Assembly (NCBI GenBank): GCA_016712415.1
Contig: JADJRC010000002.1
Coordinates: 1 to 64,000 of the forward strand
Source: Lewinellaceae bacterium
GTDB lineage: Bacteria; Bacteroidota; Bacteroidia; Chitinophagales; Saprospiraceae
Length of the DNA stretch: 64,000 nt
Direction: 5' to 3'
The notes beneath the pieces were generated by a model. The model ran no database searches. It was given only the letters and a program-made list of their open reading frames with translations, and was not told the origin of the DNA. The position numbers and the translations under genes were made by a program. Every line of letters begins with the position of its first letter. The stretch's first letter is position 1. This document shows, piece after piece, positions 29,501 to 38,931 of the stretch.

Positions 29501-29664
29501 AGCACCTCGTACCTCGGCAATGATACCTCAAAACAGCAAAAATTTCACAAACCGAGAATGGCTGCGATATATGTGAAAGATGTAACAATTTCCTGCAATT
29601 GTGTAACACTAAACAAACGGATGCGGTTGACCTTTGTCCCTCAACCTATTCTTAATAAATAACT

Positions 29665-30348
29665 ATGAAATATTTCAATAGCAGAACCATTTTATCTATC
29701 ACAATAATTGCGCTAATAATATTATTATGCGAAATAAAGGTAGATGCTCAGAAAGCTGAGTTTGGTCTCCGGTTTATGCCGACATTTTCAAATTTTGATG
29801 TGAAAACATCAAGCGGTGGCACGGTAAGTGGAGAAGCAAACCTTGGCATGGGATTCGGCGCTTTACTTGGATTTAATTTCTCCGACCACGTAGGAATTCA
29901 GGGAGAAGTTATTTACAGTTCCGCCTCGCAAAAATATAAGGATGTGGATGTTGAACGAAAAGTACAATTAAGATACGTCAATATACCTTTATTACTATCG
30001 CTGAATACAAATAAATCCAAAGCGGTAAATTTAAATATTGTTGCAGGTCCTCAAATTGGCATAAATGTCGGAAGCAGCCTCAAAGTTTCCGGTGGTGACA
30101 TTACGACTAACTCTAATGGGGTGCTTTCTATAAGAAAAGGCGATATCGGTTTTGCTTACGGTGCCGGTCTTGACTTCGGACTCAACCCTTCGCGCACCCT
30201 TCGTCTTGGTTTGGGATACCGGGGTGTAATCGGCATGTTCGATATTAGTGATAATAGCAATAATATTACTACTGACAGGTTTTATATTCTCGACCGGTCG
30301 CACATCAAGTCGCATGCGGCATATATTGGATTATCATTTTTGTTCTAA
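29665..30348 (+). CDS. PorT-family outer-membrane beta-barrel protein
   Basis: 227 residues, intact. The signal peptide (TIIALIILLCEIKVDAQ) is followed by AEFGLRFMPTFSNFDVKTSS and alternating strands of the OMP_b-brl_2 type (GMGFGALLGFNFSDHVGIQGE, VNLNIVAGPQIGINVGSS). The protein ends YIGLSFLF with a terminal Phe, as expected for an outer-membrane barrel. It has a lower GC content than the 50-60 kb genes. Function beyond barrel formation is unknown. Confidence 0.88.
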   Translation: MKYFNSRTILSITIIALIILLCEIKVDAQKAEFGLRFMPTFSNFDVKTSSGGTVSGEANLGMGFGALLGFNFSDHVGIQGEVIYSSASQKYKDVDVERKVQLRYVNIPLLLSLNTNKSKAVNLNIVAGPQIGINVGSSLKVSGGDITTNSNGVLSIRKGDIGFAYGAGLDFGLNPSRTLRLGLGYRGVIGMFDISDNSNNITTDRFYILDRSHIKSHAAYIGLSFLF

Positions 30349-30370
30349 CTTCATTTCAAAATCGAATACA

Positions 30371-30574
30371 ATGCCATTAACATCTGTATTGATTGTACTG
30401 ATAGTCGCCGGGATTGTGCTCTGGCTTATAAACAACTATATTCCGATGGATCAAAAAATAAAAAAGATACTCAATATAGTAGTGGTAATTGTTATTGTCC
30501 TTTGGCTCCTTCGGGTATTTGGGATTATGGATTCATTATCTGAATTTCAGAGTTTAGCAACGTTTCAGAAATAA
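30371..30574 (+). CDS. Thivi_2564-family small membrane protein, altered C-terminus
   Basis: ATG 30371 opens MPLTSVLIVLIVAGIVLWLINNYIPM, the conserved start of this small two-helix family, then KIKKILNIVVVIVIVLWLLRVFGI. Homologues usually end soon after the second helix. Here the last six residues (LATFQK) and the stop are encoded by the left end of the MITE at 30557-30711. The insertion therefore changed the end of the gene. It lies 22 bp after the beta-barrel gene in the same direction. Confidence 0.8.
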   Translation: MPLTSVLIVLIVAGIVLWLINNYIPMDQKIKKILNIVVVIVIVLWLLRVFGIMDSLSEFQSLATFQK

Positions 30575-30711
30575 CTTTCTGGATTTGGGGTGCAGATTTT
30601 GAGTGCTGACAAGACGTCAAAACAGGCGTGTAGTGTACTACAAAACTGTTTTGGCAACGCCTACAGCGCTCAAAAATGCCGCCAAATTGAAAGTTATTTC
30701 CGACACGTTGC
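30557..30711. mobile_element. 155-bp MITE with TTA target duplication (family B, copy 1)
   Basis: The ends are GCAACGTTTCAGAAATAACT and the complement of GCAACGTGTCGGAAATAACT, flanked by TTA on both sides (30554-30556, 30712-30714). A second copy at 40162-40318 is flanked by TAA. Three-base TNA duplications fit the IS1031 group of IS5. No transposase of that group is in the window. Confidence 0.8.
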
Positions 30712-30727
30712 TTAGCATCGTTTCAGA

Positions 30728-30885
30728 AATCACACTACTGGACATCTTTGAAATTAACACATAGACACAGACAACCACGGACTCGCCTCCGGCTCGCAGC
30801 ACAGATTGTGCTGATCTTATGGCCGATTCGAAAATTCGGGACAAGCGTAGAGAAAACATCTATGTGGTAAGTGACACGATGCAAA
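30728..30885. repeat. CACTACTGGACAT-family repeat, long form
   Basis: It opens CACACTACTGGACATCTTTG, then AATTAACACATAGACACAGA, a CCACGGACTCGCCTCCGGCT module, GGCCGATTCGAAAATTCGGG, and AACATCTATGTGGTAA. The reverse complement of the same order of modules occurs at 39965-40130. It fills most of the gap before the next gene. Confidence 0.8.
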
Positions 30886-30931
30886 ATAAAAATTCACGCC
30901 TCAGTATTCAATAATCAAACACATTCTACCT

Positions 30932-31429
30932 ATGAAAATGCGCAGCCCTGTTTTCTAAAGTCGATTTTTTCGATCTACCGGAATTGTGCTTTTTTTCTAT
31001 CTTTTTTTCAGTCATATGGTGTTGGCCCAACGCCCCGACAAGGCATTCGGAATTGGCTTTCAGGTCGGGAGCCCTACCGCCCTTGCGCTCCAGTTTTACA
31101 AAGCGAAAGGGATGAGCACCGATATACTGTTGGCTTACAACCTGAAAGACTTCTTATTTGTGAATATACACGGCTTGTGAAATACCCACCTGGATCAAAA
31201 TGGCCAATGGTATTTATTTTATGGCCCGGGTAGATTTGTTGGTATTCGTGACCGGCGATCGAGTGATAGCCGGTATGACAAAGTTGAAGCGGAGATCAGT
31301 GGCAATTTTGGTTTAAACTTTGTTGCCGGCCGCGTAGAATTTTTCGGACAACTCACCCCACGTCTGGCTTTAACGCCAGGAACTAATTTTGATTTAGGTG
31401 GCGGTGTTGGTCTCCGATTCTATATTTAG
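30932..31429 (+). CDS. Small outer-membrane barrel-like protein, frameshifted
   Basis: The start is probably ATG 30932. The signal region is disrupted by T-run indels (frames join as FYLFFSHMVLAQ). It continues RPDKAFGIGFQVGSPTALAL, and after a shift near 31180 reads GQWYLFYGPGRFVGIRDRRS, then EISGNFGLNFVAGRVEFFGQ, and ends GGGVGLRFYI at 31429. The strand pattern and final aromatic residue suggest a small beta-barrel or lipid-binding envelope protein. No closer family assignment. Confidence 0.6.
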
Positions 31430-31651
31430 GTTTATAGCATACGTTTTGGATTAGATAACACCCTTGAAGCTTCTGGCCTTATGCCAGCTTCTTTTTTGCC
31501 CCAATACGAATGGAAAATCGAACCAAATGTGTGAATGATGTAACTTATTAAAAGAATAGTGTAACATTATAACCAGTGCAAATACCGATTTTTGTACAAA
31601 TAGAATTTCAATTGTCAGAAATAAAAATAAACACTATCAAAACGCAATATA

Positions 31652-31822
31652 ATGAGCAAGAATAAAGGAACTAAAAATAGTAAAAAAGCACCCGCTGATA
31701 AATCTGCTAAAAAAGACAAGGTGTTGTCTGATTACAAGGCAGAAAACAAGAAATCACAAACCGGCCTTGATCCATTCACCCCAAAACCCGATTTCAAATC
31801 AGGAGGAAACCGCAAATCTTAG
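31652..31822 (+). CDS. 56-residue Lys-rich small protein
   Basis: ATG 31652 gives MSKNKGTKNSKKAPADKSAK and ends KPDFKSGGNRKS. About a third of the residues are Lys or Arg, with no hydrophobic segment, so it is probably disordered and cytoplasmic or nucleic-acid-associated. The second half (SDYKAENKKSQTGLDPFTPK) looks like a conserved small Bacteroidota protein rather than random translation. Regular codon use supports it being real. Confidence 0.6.
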   Translation: MSKNKGTKNSKKAPADKSAKKDKVLSDYKAENKKSQTGLDPFTPKPDFKSGGNRKS

Positions 31823-31831
31823 ACCATAAGC

Positions 31832-31990
31832 GCATGGTGGAGATTTTCTGCCGGCGGCAAAAACAACAGATTTTTTCGGCAAATTTTAACTTTTGAAGGA
31901 ACAAGGTAATGTCAGGTGACTGAAGAAAGGTAATTAATGGCGGAAAAAGTACCGTTTTGGACCCGGCGCTAAAATCGTCAAAATGCTCTA
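31832..31990. repeat. Family A repeat, diverged copy
   Basis: Inverted relative to copy 1. GGAGATTTTCTGCCGGCGGC at the left and AAAATGCTCTA at the right, with GAAGGAACAAGGTAATGTCA between, align to the family with many changes. With the MITE at 32161 it fills the 31823-32372 gap between genes. Confidence 0.6.
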
Positions 31991-32160
31991 AGACATCTGG
32001 CGGTTAAAACCGGTCTGGTTACTTGATTGAAAAAACAGGCAGCTACTTTAATCCATACAATCTGAACAAGGTAAACAACCATGTGGCCTGATTTCCAAAC
32101 GACCCCTCTAGTTTGGTAGTCATGGCTACCTGTTGCATGTTGCAACAAGCCAAATTTTTA

Positions 32161-32323
32161 GAGTGTGTCTGAAAAACATTGCCAGAGATGAAAACAGCAG
32201 ATTTTAGGTTCTGGGCAACTGTACTTTTTGGGGGAATAGTGGGGATTATTGCCCAAAAAAGACAGGCCGAACAGGTTCTAAAAGATGCGTTTTCAGCCTG
32301 GTGAATGTTTTTCAGACACACTC
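32161..32323. mobile_element. 163-bp MITE with TA target duplication (family C, copy 1)
   Basis: Perfect 20-bp terminal inverted repeats GAGTGTGTCTGAAAAACATT, flanked by TA on each side (32159-32160, 32324-32325). Copy 2 at 45882-46042 is almost identical over the full length. TA duplication and this size fit mobilisation by an IS630/Tc1-type transposase, none of which is in the window. It ends 49 bp before the GH130 start. Confidence 0.9.
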
Positions 32324-32372
32324 TAACATGCTCACCCTATTTGACAAAATCCAGTCAGAACAAATAAAAATA

Positions 32373-33417
32373 ATGATAACAGTAAAAAAAAAGAGGGCGT
32401 TCTGCTGAATAAAACAGCGTTTGGTTTTGAAAACGAAGGGTATTAAACCCTGCCGCAATACGGGAGGGCAATGTCGTGCACCTGTTTTACCGGGCGGTGA
32501 GTATCGGGAATTACTCCAGCATTGGTTATTGTAAATTGAATGGCCCGCTTACGGTCGAAGTACGGAGTGACACACCTTTGCTTTTCCCCCAATTCGATTA
32601 TGAATCTCATGGCGTCGAAGACCCCCGCATTACTAAAATTGACGACTTGTATTATCTCACCTATACGGCATACGACGGCTTAAACGCGTTGGGCGCACTG
32701 GCTATATCAAAAGACTTGCAGCATTTTGAAAAGCACGGGATAATCGTGCCTCAGATTGCGTACAATGAATTCAAGCACCTGGCTGAATGTCAAGGGCCGA
32801 TCAATAGAAAATATTCCAGGTATAATTTCCGCAACAGCCTTCCCGATAAGACTGACAATAAAATTTTGATGTGGGATAAAAATGTAATTTTTTTCCCGAG
32901 AAGAATAAATGGCAAGTTGCATTTTATTCACCGCATAAAACCCGACATCCAAATAGTCGCCATAAACGATTTGACGGAGTTGACAAAAGCATTTTGGGAG
33001 CATTGGTTGCTTCACTTAGGAGATCATATTGCACTTGCTCCCAGGCACAAGCACGAGGTAAGCTATATTGGTGGAGGCTGCCCTCCGATCGAAACAGCCT
33101 ATGGCTGGTTATTGATCTATCATGGCGTTTATGATACACCGAAAGGATATGTGTATTCTGCCTGTGCAGCTCTATTGGATTTGGATGACCCCTCGAAGGA
33201 AATTGCCCGGTTGCCTTACGCCTTGTTTAAACCGGAGAATGAGTGGGAACTAAAAGGAGAAGTGAACAATGTGTGTTTCCCAACAGGAGCCGTTTTGTTT
33301 GATGATACCTTATACATTTATTATGGGGCTGCCGATGAGCGTGTTGCATGCGCATCAACGAGCTTGTCCGCACTATTGACAGAGTTGTTGTTTTATGCTG
33401 ATAAAAATCAAAAATAA
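32373..33417 (+). CDS. GH130-family glycoside phosphorylase/hydrolase, frameshifted
   Basis: The real start is probably ATG 32373. Restoring one A in the run at 32384-32392 and one base near 32440 joins MITVKKKEGVLLNKTAFGFE to NPAAIREGNVVHLFYRAVS and the rest. The GH130 five-bladed propeller motifs are clear: HGVEDPRITKIDDLYYLTYT with the catalytic Asp, then SYIGGGCPPIETAYGWLLIY and the late FPTGAV segment. The family mostly phosphorolyses beta-mannosides; its exact substrate cannot be read here. It is 11 bp before the glycosyltransferase gene and starts a probable five-gene operon. Confidence 0.9.
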
Positions 33418-33428
33418 AATCGTGTTAC

Positions 33429-35812
33429 ATGAACATGAACAGTATAGTCAATGGGTTATCTGTAAAAACTACTTCAGGTAATGCCATACAAAACCAGATT
33501 CATGCAGATACCCTGCATGAAATTTTATTCCTTACTTCATATCCTCCGAGAGAATGCGGCATAGCCACTTATTCACAGGATTTGCTGCGGGCGCTCGATA
33601 ACAAATTCAGCAACCCTTCTCTCTCAAAGTTTGCGCCTTGGAATCCGGTGATACTATTCATAATTATCCTGATGAAGTGAAATACATCCTCAATACAGAC
33701 AACTCAACCAAATACGCTGAATTAGCCCATACCATCAATATGGATACGCGGATCAAGTTTGTATTGGTCCAGCATGAATTTGGGTTTTTTCAGGATGCTG
33801 GCGAAGCCGCTTTCCTGCAATTTTTATATAAAATTTCCAAACCGTCTATTCTCGTCTTTCATACAGTGTTGCCCCGGCCGGATGAATTATTGAAAATTAA
33901 AGTCCGGCATTTAGTGGACGCCTGCACGGCCGTAGTGGTAATGACAAAAACTCGGCAATGGTGCTGTTCGATGATTATAACATCCAACAACAGAAAATAG
34001 ATGTTATTGCGCATGGAACCCATTTGGTACCACATCTAAATAAAGCATTGCTGAAAACTAAATACGGGTTAACCGGCAGAAAGGTGCTTTCTACTTTCGG
34101 GCTGCTCAGCTCCGGAAAAGGAATAGATACTACGCTGGACGCCTTGCCGACAATCATCCAAAAAAATCCGGATGTGTTGTTTCTTATCATTGGCAAAACA
34201 CATCCGGGCGTTATAAAATCGGAAGGGGAAAAATACCGTAACATGCTGGAGGCGAAAGTAAGTGCACTGAAACTCCAGGGGCATGTCATGTTTATGAATC
34301 GCTACCTGCCCTTGCAGGATTTGTTGGAATATTTACAGATGACCGATATCTACCTCTTCACCTCCATAGACCGCAACCAGGCTGTAAGTGGTACGTTTTC
34401 CTATGCGATGAGTTGTGGTTGCCCCATAATTTCCACACCTATTCCACATGCACAGGAGGTGCTACGCGAAGACAGCGGTATCCTCATTGATTTCCAAAAT
34501 GCACAACAGCTGGCAAGCCGGGGTTAACCGTTTATTGGGCGATGAAAAACTAAGATCTGCCTTGGGTTCGGGAATCTTGCAACGGATTGTTCCGACCGTT
34601 TGGGAAAATTCTGCCATCGCGCATGCGCATCTGTTGCAGAAAATAGCCAGACAGGCGCCAACAGGCAGTACCCCGCTTCAGAGTGCGCGACTTGATGCGC
34701 ATCCGGCCGCCGCACCGACCGAAAAAATTGTATTGAACTACAGGCTTCCGGAAATTAACCTCGATCATTTAAAAAAAATGACAACTGATTTTGGGATGAT
34801 TCAATTCTCAAAAATCAATCAGCCTGACCTCGATTCCGGTTATACCCTGGATGATAATGCACGCGCATTGATTGCCATGTGTATGCATTATGAATTGACT
34901 GGCGACGAAGCGGATTTAAATTTTATAAAAATCTATCTGGATTTTATTGCGTTTTGCCAACAGCCCGAAGGCTATTTTTTAAATTATGTGGACAGCGAAC
35001 AAGAATTCACCAGCCAAAATGATACGACCAACCTGGCCGACGCCAATGGAAGAGCAATTTGGGCATTGGGGTTTCTGATTTCAAAGAGCGCTCTGTTACC
35101 GCCACCGTTCATTGCAACAGCTGAAGCAGTTATCCGGCAGGTATTGCCTCGCATGGAAATGATGTATTCTACCCGCGCCATGGCTTTTGCGATAAAAGGA
35201 TTGTGTTACTGCAACCTTAAACAAAAATCGCCCCTGTACTCCATCGCTATAAAAACACTCGCCGACAGGTTGGTTCAAATGTATCGCCATGAATCAGAAC
35301 AGCATTGGCAATGGTATGAAAGTTACCTGACCTACGCCAACAGCATTTTGCCCGAAGCTATGTTGTGCGCCTGCCAGGATACAGGAAATCCGGTTTATAA
35401 GGGAATTGCCAAAATTTCGTACGATTTTTTGTTGGCACTTACTTTCGGCGGTAGCAGAATAAAAGTAATTTCTAATAAAACCTGGCTGCACAAAGGGCAG
35501 GAAGAAACCCAGTATGGCGAACAACCCATCGATGTCGCATACACCATTCTGGCCATGAGCCGGTTCTACATGGTGTTTAAAGAAGCGCGCTATTTACACA
35601 AAATGGCAACAGCTTTTAATTGGTTCCTTGGAAACAACCACCTGCATCAAATCGTCTATAACCCCTGCACCGGAGGTTGTTTTGATGGTTTGGAAGAAAA
35701 TAACGTGAATCTTAACCAGGGCGCGGAATCCACACTGAGTTACCTGATGGCACGATTAACTATGGAAAAATATCCTACTCTAATCTCTAACACCGTGGAT
35801 TCAAAAAATTGA
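33429..35812 (+). CDS. GT4 glycosyltransferase fused to an (alpha/alpha)6 glycosidase-like domain, frameshifted
   Basis: One gene of about 790 residues. The GT4 part begins FLTSYPPRECGIATYSQDLL, changes frame near 33620 and 33945, and contains VLVQHEFGFFQDAG, STFGLLSSGKGID, a UDP/GDP-sugar region and SGTFSYAMSCGCPIISTPIP with the EX7E-like tail (HAQEVLREDSG). After a shift near 34515, a 430-residue all-helical domain follows (DDNARALIAMCMHYELTG, QWYESYLTYANSILPEAML, GGCFDGLEENNVNLNQGAES), resembling six-hairpin glycosidases. A transferase linked to a hydrolase-like fold beside GH130 points to oligomannoside turnover or assembly in the cytoplasm. Confidence 0.88.
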
Positions 35813-35829
35813 AAATATATATAAAATAC

Positions 35830-36385
35830 ATGGTCAGCAGCCGCTGCAAACTGGCCGTTAAAGCAGCATTGAAAAAACTTGACATACACTTTGTTATGGT
35901 AGAACTGGGCGAGGTTGAGATTATGGAAAATATATCCGTTAAACAACGGGAAATTTTAAAAGATGATTTGCGAATAGTAGGGGCTGGAACTAATGGACGA
36001 TAGAAATGGTGTATTGGTTGAAAAAATAAAAAGTATAATTCTTGAATCGCTGTATTATAAGGAAGACACTATAAAAATAAATTTCTCGAAGTTTTTAAGT
36101 AGAAAATTGAATTTGGATTACTCCTACCTTTCCAGCTTGTTTTCCGAAGTACAAGGAATTACTATCGAACGGTTCATTATCACACATAAAATTGAGCGGA
36201 TCAAGGAATTGATAAATTACGGTGAACTGAACATTACAGAAATTGCCTGGAAATTTAATTACAGCAGCGTTGCACATTTGTCCAATCAGTTTAAAAAAGT
36301 CACAGGGCTGTCTCCTACCCATTTTAAACAAATTAAATACAAAAAAATACCCGATCATAAAATTGAAAACACGAACAAAGCATGA
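35830..36385 (+). CDS. AraC-type transcriptional regulator, frameshifted
   Basis: ATG 35830 gives MVSSRCKLAVKAALKKLDIH, then MVELGEVEIMENISVKQREI, the typical N-terminal module of small (about 185 residue) Bacteroidota AraC regulators. A one-base shift near 35985 joins it to LELMDDRNGVLVEKIKSIIL and the HTH_18 domain (LFSEVQGITIERFIITHKIE, then IAWKFNYSSVAHLSNQFKKV). No ligand domain is present. The stop overlaps the start of the hybrid kinase, so it belongs to the same operon and may control it. Confidence 0.85.
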
Positions 36386-38037
36386 CAGATAAAATGCAAA
36401 AAAGCATTGAAAAGGAATTGACTGAGGCCAAGGTGTTCGCTGAGCTGGCAGCGCACATTGCAGAAGAAGCTAAAATTAAAGCGGAAAGTGCAACACTCGT
36501 AGCAGAGGATGCCGTAAAATCGAAACAACAATTTTTGGCGAACATGAGCCACGAAATTCGCACGCCCATGAATGCGATTATCGGGTTTACAAAAGTGGTG
36601 TTGAAAACCGAGTTGTCTGCCAAGCAAAAAGAGTATTTATCCGCTATAAAAATGAGCGGCGATGCCCTGATCGTACTCCTGAACGATATACTCGACCTGG
36701 CAAAAGTGGATGCAGGCAAAATGGAGTTTGAACAAACGCCGTTTAAAATGGCCTTAAGTATTTCAGCTATGCTGCATCTGTTTGAGACTAAAATTCAGGA
36801 AAAGAATTTGGGCCTGATCAAAAAATACGATGCCAAAATTCCGGACGTATTGGTCGGCGATCCTGTACGGTTGCACCAGATTATTTTAAACCTGGTGAGC
36901 AATGCCGTAAAATTTACATCACAAGGGGAAATCACAGTTAATGTCCGTTTATTAAAAGAGGATAAAAATAACGTGATCATTGAATTCGCAATTTCGGATA
37001 CCGGGATCGGGATACCGAAAAATAAAATTGATAAAATTTTTGAAAACTTCCAGCAAGCAACCAGCGATACGGCCCGGCTGTTTGGTGGAACTGGATTAGG
37101 GCTTGCCATAGCTAAACAATTAGTAGAAAAACAGGGCGGAAACATTTGGGTAAAAAGTAAAATAGGTAAAGGTTCCACGTTTAGCTTCACTTTATGTTTT
37201 CAAAAAACAAATGCTGAAGCCGAATTGGAAGCGGTAATATTGGAATTAAGCCCCGAAATTAAAAATATTAAAGTATTGGTGGTAGAAGATATGGCGCTTA
37301 ATCAATTATTGATGAAAACAATTTTGGATGATTTTGGATTCGAATGCGATATAGCAGCCAACGGGAAAATAGCTGTTGAAAAACTACAGCAAAAATCGTA
37401 TGATATTATTTTAATGGATTTGCAGATGCCCGAAATGAATGGATTTGAAGCGACAGAACATATCCGGAATAAAATGAAATCCAAAATACCCATTATTGCG
37501 CTGACTGCCGATGTAACCACCGTCGATCTCGCAAAATGCAAATCTGTCGGTATGAATGATTACATCGCCAAACCTCTTGATGAAAGAGTATTATACAGTA
37601 AGATAGTAGGGTTGGTAAAAAAACCTGCAATTAATCATACAAAAAATGGCAATGCCCATGCACAGCGTAAAAAAATAAAATACACGAATCTTGAGTACCT
37701 GATCCAACGTACAAAAAATAATTCCGGCATGATCATGGACATGATCTCGGCCTATTTGGAACAAACGCCGCCGCTGATCAAGGCAATGAAACAAAGCGTA
37801 CTCGATAAGGATTGGGAAACCTTGCACGCGGCTGTACATAAAATGCTCCCCTCGTTTTCAATAATGGGGATCAGTACGGATTTTGAGAGCATCGCAAAAA
37901 AATTGCAGGAATTTGCCCGCGTTCAACAACAGGAAGACCAAATTCAGGACATGGTGCTGCAGATCGAAACTGTTTGCACACAGGCTTGCAATGAACTTGA
38001 AGAGGAATTTAACCGAATTTTGAATACTAAATCATGA
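36382..38037 (+). CDS. Hybrid sensor histidine kinase with receiver and Hpt domains
   Basis: 551 residues, intact and soluble. A short coiled coil (residues 5-45) leads into HisKA (LANMSHEIRTPMNAIIGF with the phospho-His). HATPase_c follows, with N box LHQIILNLVSNAVKF, G1 DTGIGIP and G2 GGTGLGLAIAKQL. A receiver comes next (VLVVEDMALNQLLM, acceptor Asp in DIILMDLQMPEMNG) and a C-terminal Hpt-like domain (AAVHKMLPSFSIMG with a His). No sensor domain or membrane segment is present, so the input is probably cytoplasmic or through a partner. The start overlaps the AraC stop by four bases, and the stop overlaps the next receiver gene by four. Confidence 0.94.
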   Translation: MTDKMQKSIEKELTEAKVFAELAAHIAEEAKIKAESATLVAEDAVKSKQQFLANMSHEIRTPMNAIIGFTKVVLKTELSAKQKEYLSAIKMSGDALIVLLNDILDLAKVDAGKMEFEQTPFKMALSISAMLHLFETKIQEKNLGLIKKYDAKIPDVLVGDPVRLHQIILNLVSNAVKFTSQGEITVNVRLLKEDKNNVIIEFAISDTGIGIPKNKIDKIFENFQQATSDTARLFGGTGLGLAIAKQLVEKQGGNIWVKSKIGKGSTFSFTLCFQKTNAEAELEAVILELSPEIKNIKVLVVEDMALNQLLMKTILDDFGFECDIAANGKIAVEKLQQKSYDIILMDLQMPEMNGFEATEHIRNKMKSKIPIIALTADVTTVDLAKCKSVGMNDYIAKPLDERVLYSKIVGLVKKPAINHTKNGNAHAQRKKIKYTNLEYLIQRTKNNSGMIMDMISAYLEQTPPLIKAMKQSVLDKDWETLHAAVHKMLPSFSIMGISTDFESIAKKLQEFARVQQQEDQIQDMVLQIETVCTQACNELEEEFNRILNTKS

Positions 38038-38464
38038 ATGGCAAAGACAAGATTAAACTTTTTCTAGTAGATGACGACGCCGTGTTCCTGGAATTATTGA
38101 AAATCGAATTTCTTCAACGTGGCGATTTTATTATACAAACATACTCCACAGGTGAATTATGTATAGCAGATTTATCACACAAACCGGATGTGATTATCCT
38201 GGATTATCACCTCAATGGTGTTGATAAAAATGCGATGAACGGGATAGAGGTATTGACAAAACAAAAACGTCAATCCGGGTGTTCCGGTTATTATGCTGTC
38301 TGAACAGGATAAAATCGAAGTAGCCGTAGACTGTATGCATCACAGCTATTGACTACGTCGTGAAAAGCGAAACGGCATTCCTGCGTTTACAAAAAATTAT
38401 TACAGATATATTTAGGTACAAAAAAATAGAAAAACAATTAAACTGGTATATGGACCGGATGTAA
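38034..38464 (+). CDS. Stand-alone receiver protein, frameshifted
   Basis: A CheY-like receiver of about 142 residues. The opening KLFLVDDDAVFLELLKIEF has the acidic pocket, and PDVIILDYHLNG the acceptor Asp. After a shift near 38275 it reads VPVIMLSEQDKIEVAVDCMH, then DYVVKSETAFLRLQKIITDI with the conserved Lys. There is no output domain. It probably takes phosphate from the overlapping hybrid kinase and is the last gene of the operon. Confidence 0.85.
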
Positions 38465-38465
38465 T

Positions 38466-38594
38466 TGGGGTTTCTGCCGGAGGCAAAAACGAGGGCTTTT
38501 TTCGGTAGTTTTTATTTTTTCGAAGGAACATAGTTGGTGCTACGTGACTGAAAAAAAAGTGAAAAATGAACCGTTTGGGCCCCGGTGAAAAATC
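38466..38594. repeat. Family A repeat, diverged copy
   Basis: Inverted orientation: GGGTTTCTGCCGGAGGCAAA, then CGAAGGAACATAGTTGGTGC, TACGTGACTGAAAAAAAAGT and CCCCGGTGAAAAATC. It abuts the receiver stop codon on one side and the CACTACTGGACAT repeat on the other. Confidence 0.7.
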
Positions 38595-38744
38595 CACACT
38601 ACTGGATGTTTTTAAACATATAGTCAAATAGTGCACATAGATTTTTGATTTTCAGTCATTTAAAACCTATGTTTTAATTTCAAAAATGTTGTATCTTAGT
38701 TCATGCCTTTTTGGTGAAATAAAATTTTGTCAGAGCGTAAAAAA

Positions 38745-38905
38745 ATCAAAAATTGAAGCGGGACAGGTAGGCCGAGAAAATGGTGGTCCTTGAGACCGTA
38801 CTGGACGATAGCCCCCTGCGCCGCTTTCAAGTCATGCAAGCCTGGACAGTTCAATAGGTCTTAGAACCTGCATCTACAACGATAGGCTGGTACATGACGC
38901 AATTT
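38745..38905 (+). ncRNA. Predicted IS110 bridge RNA
   Basis: The segment has the order of guides known from IS621. Target loop: AAAATG (38777-38782) equals the top strand left of the core; stem GGTC/GACC (38785-38788, 38794-38797); TACTGGAC (38799-38806) is the complement of GTCCAGTA right of it, core included. Donor loop: ACAGTTC (38846-38852) equals the right end of the IS before the core; stem AGGT/ACCT (38856-38859, 38866-38869); TACAACGA (38875-38882) is the complement of TCGTTGTA across the circular junction. The exact 5' and 3' ends are not determined. No transcription data are available. Confidence 0.75.
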
Positions 38906-38931
38906 AGTTGAACCAACTTTTTGACAAAATT

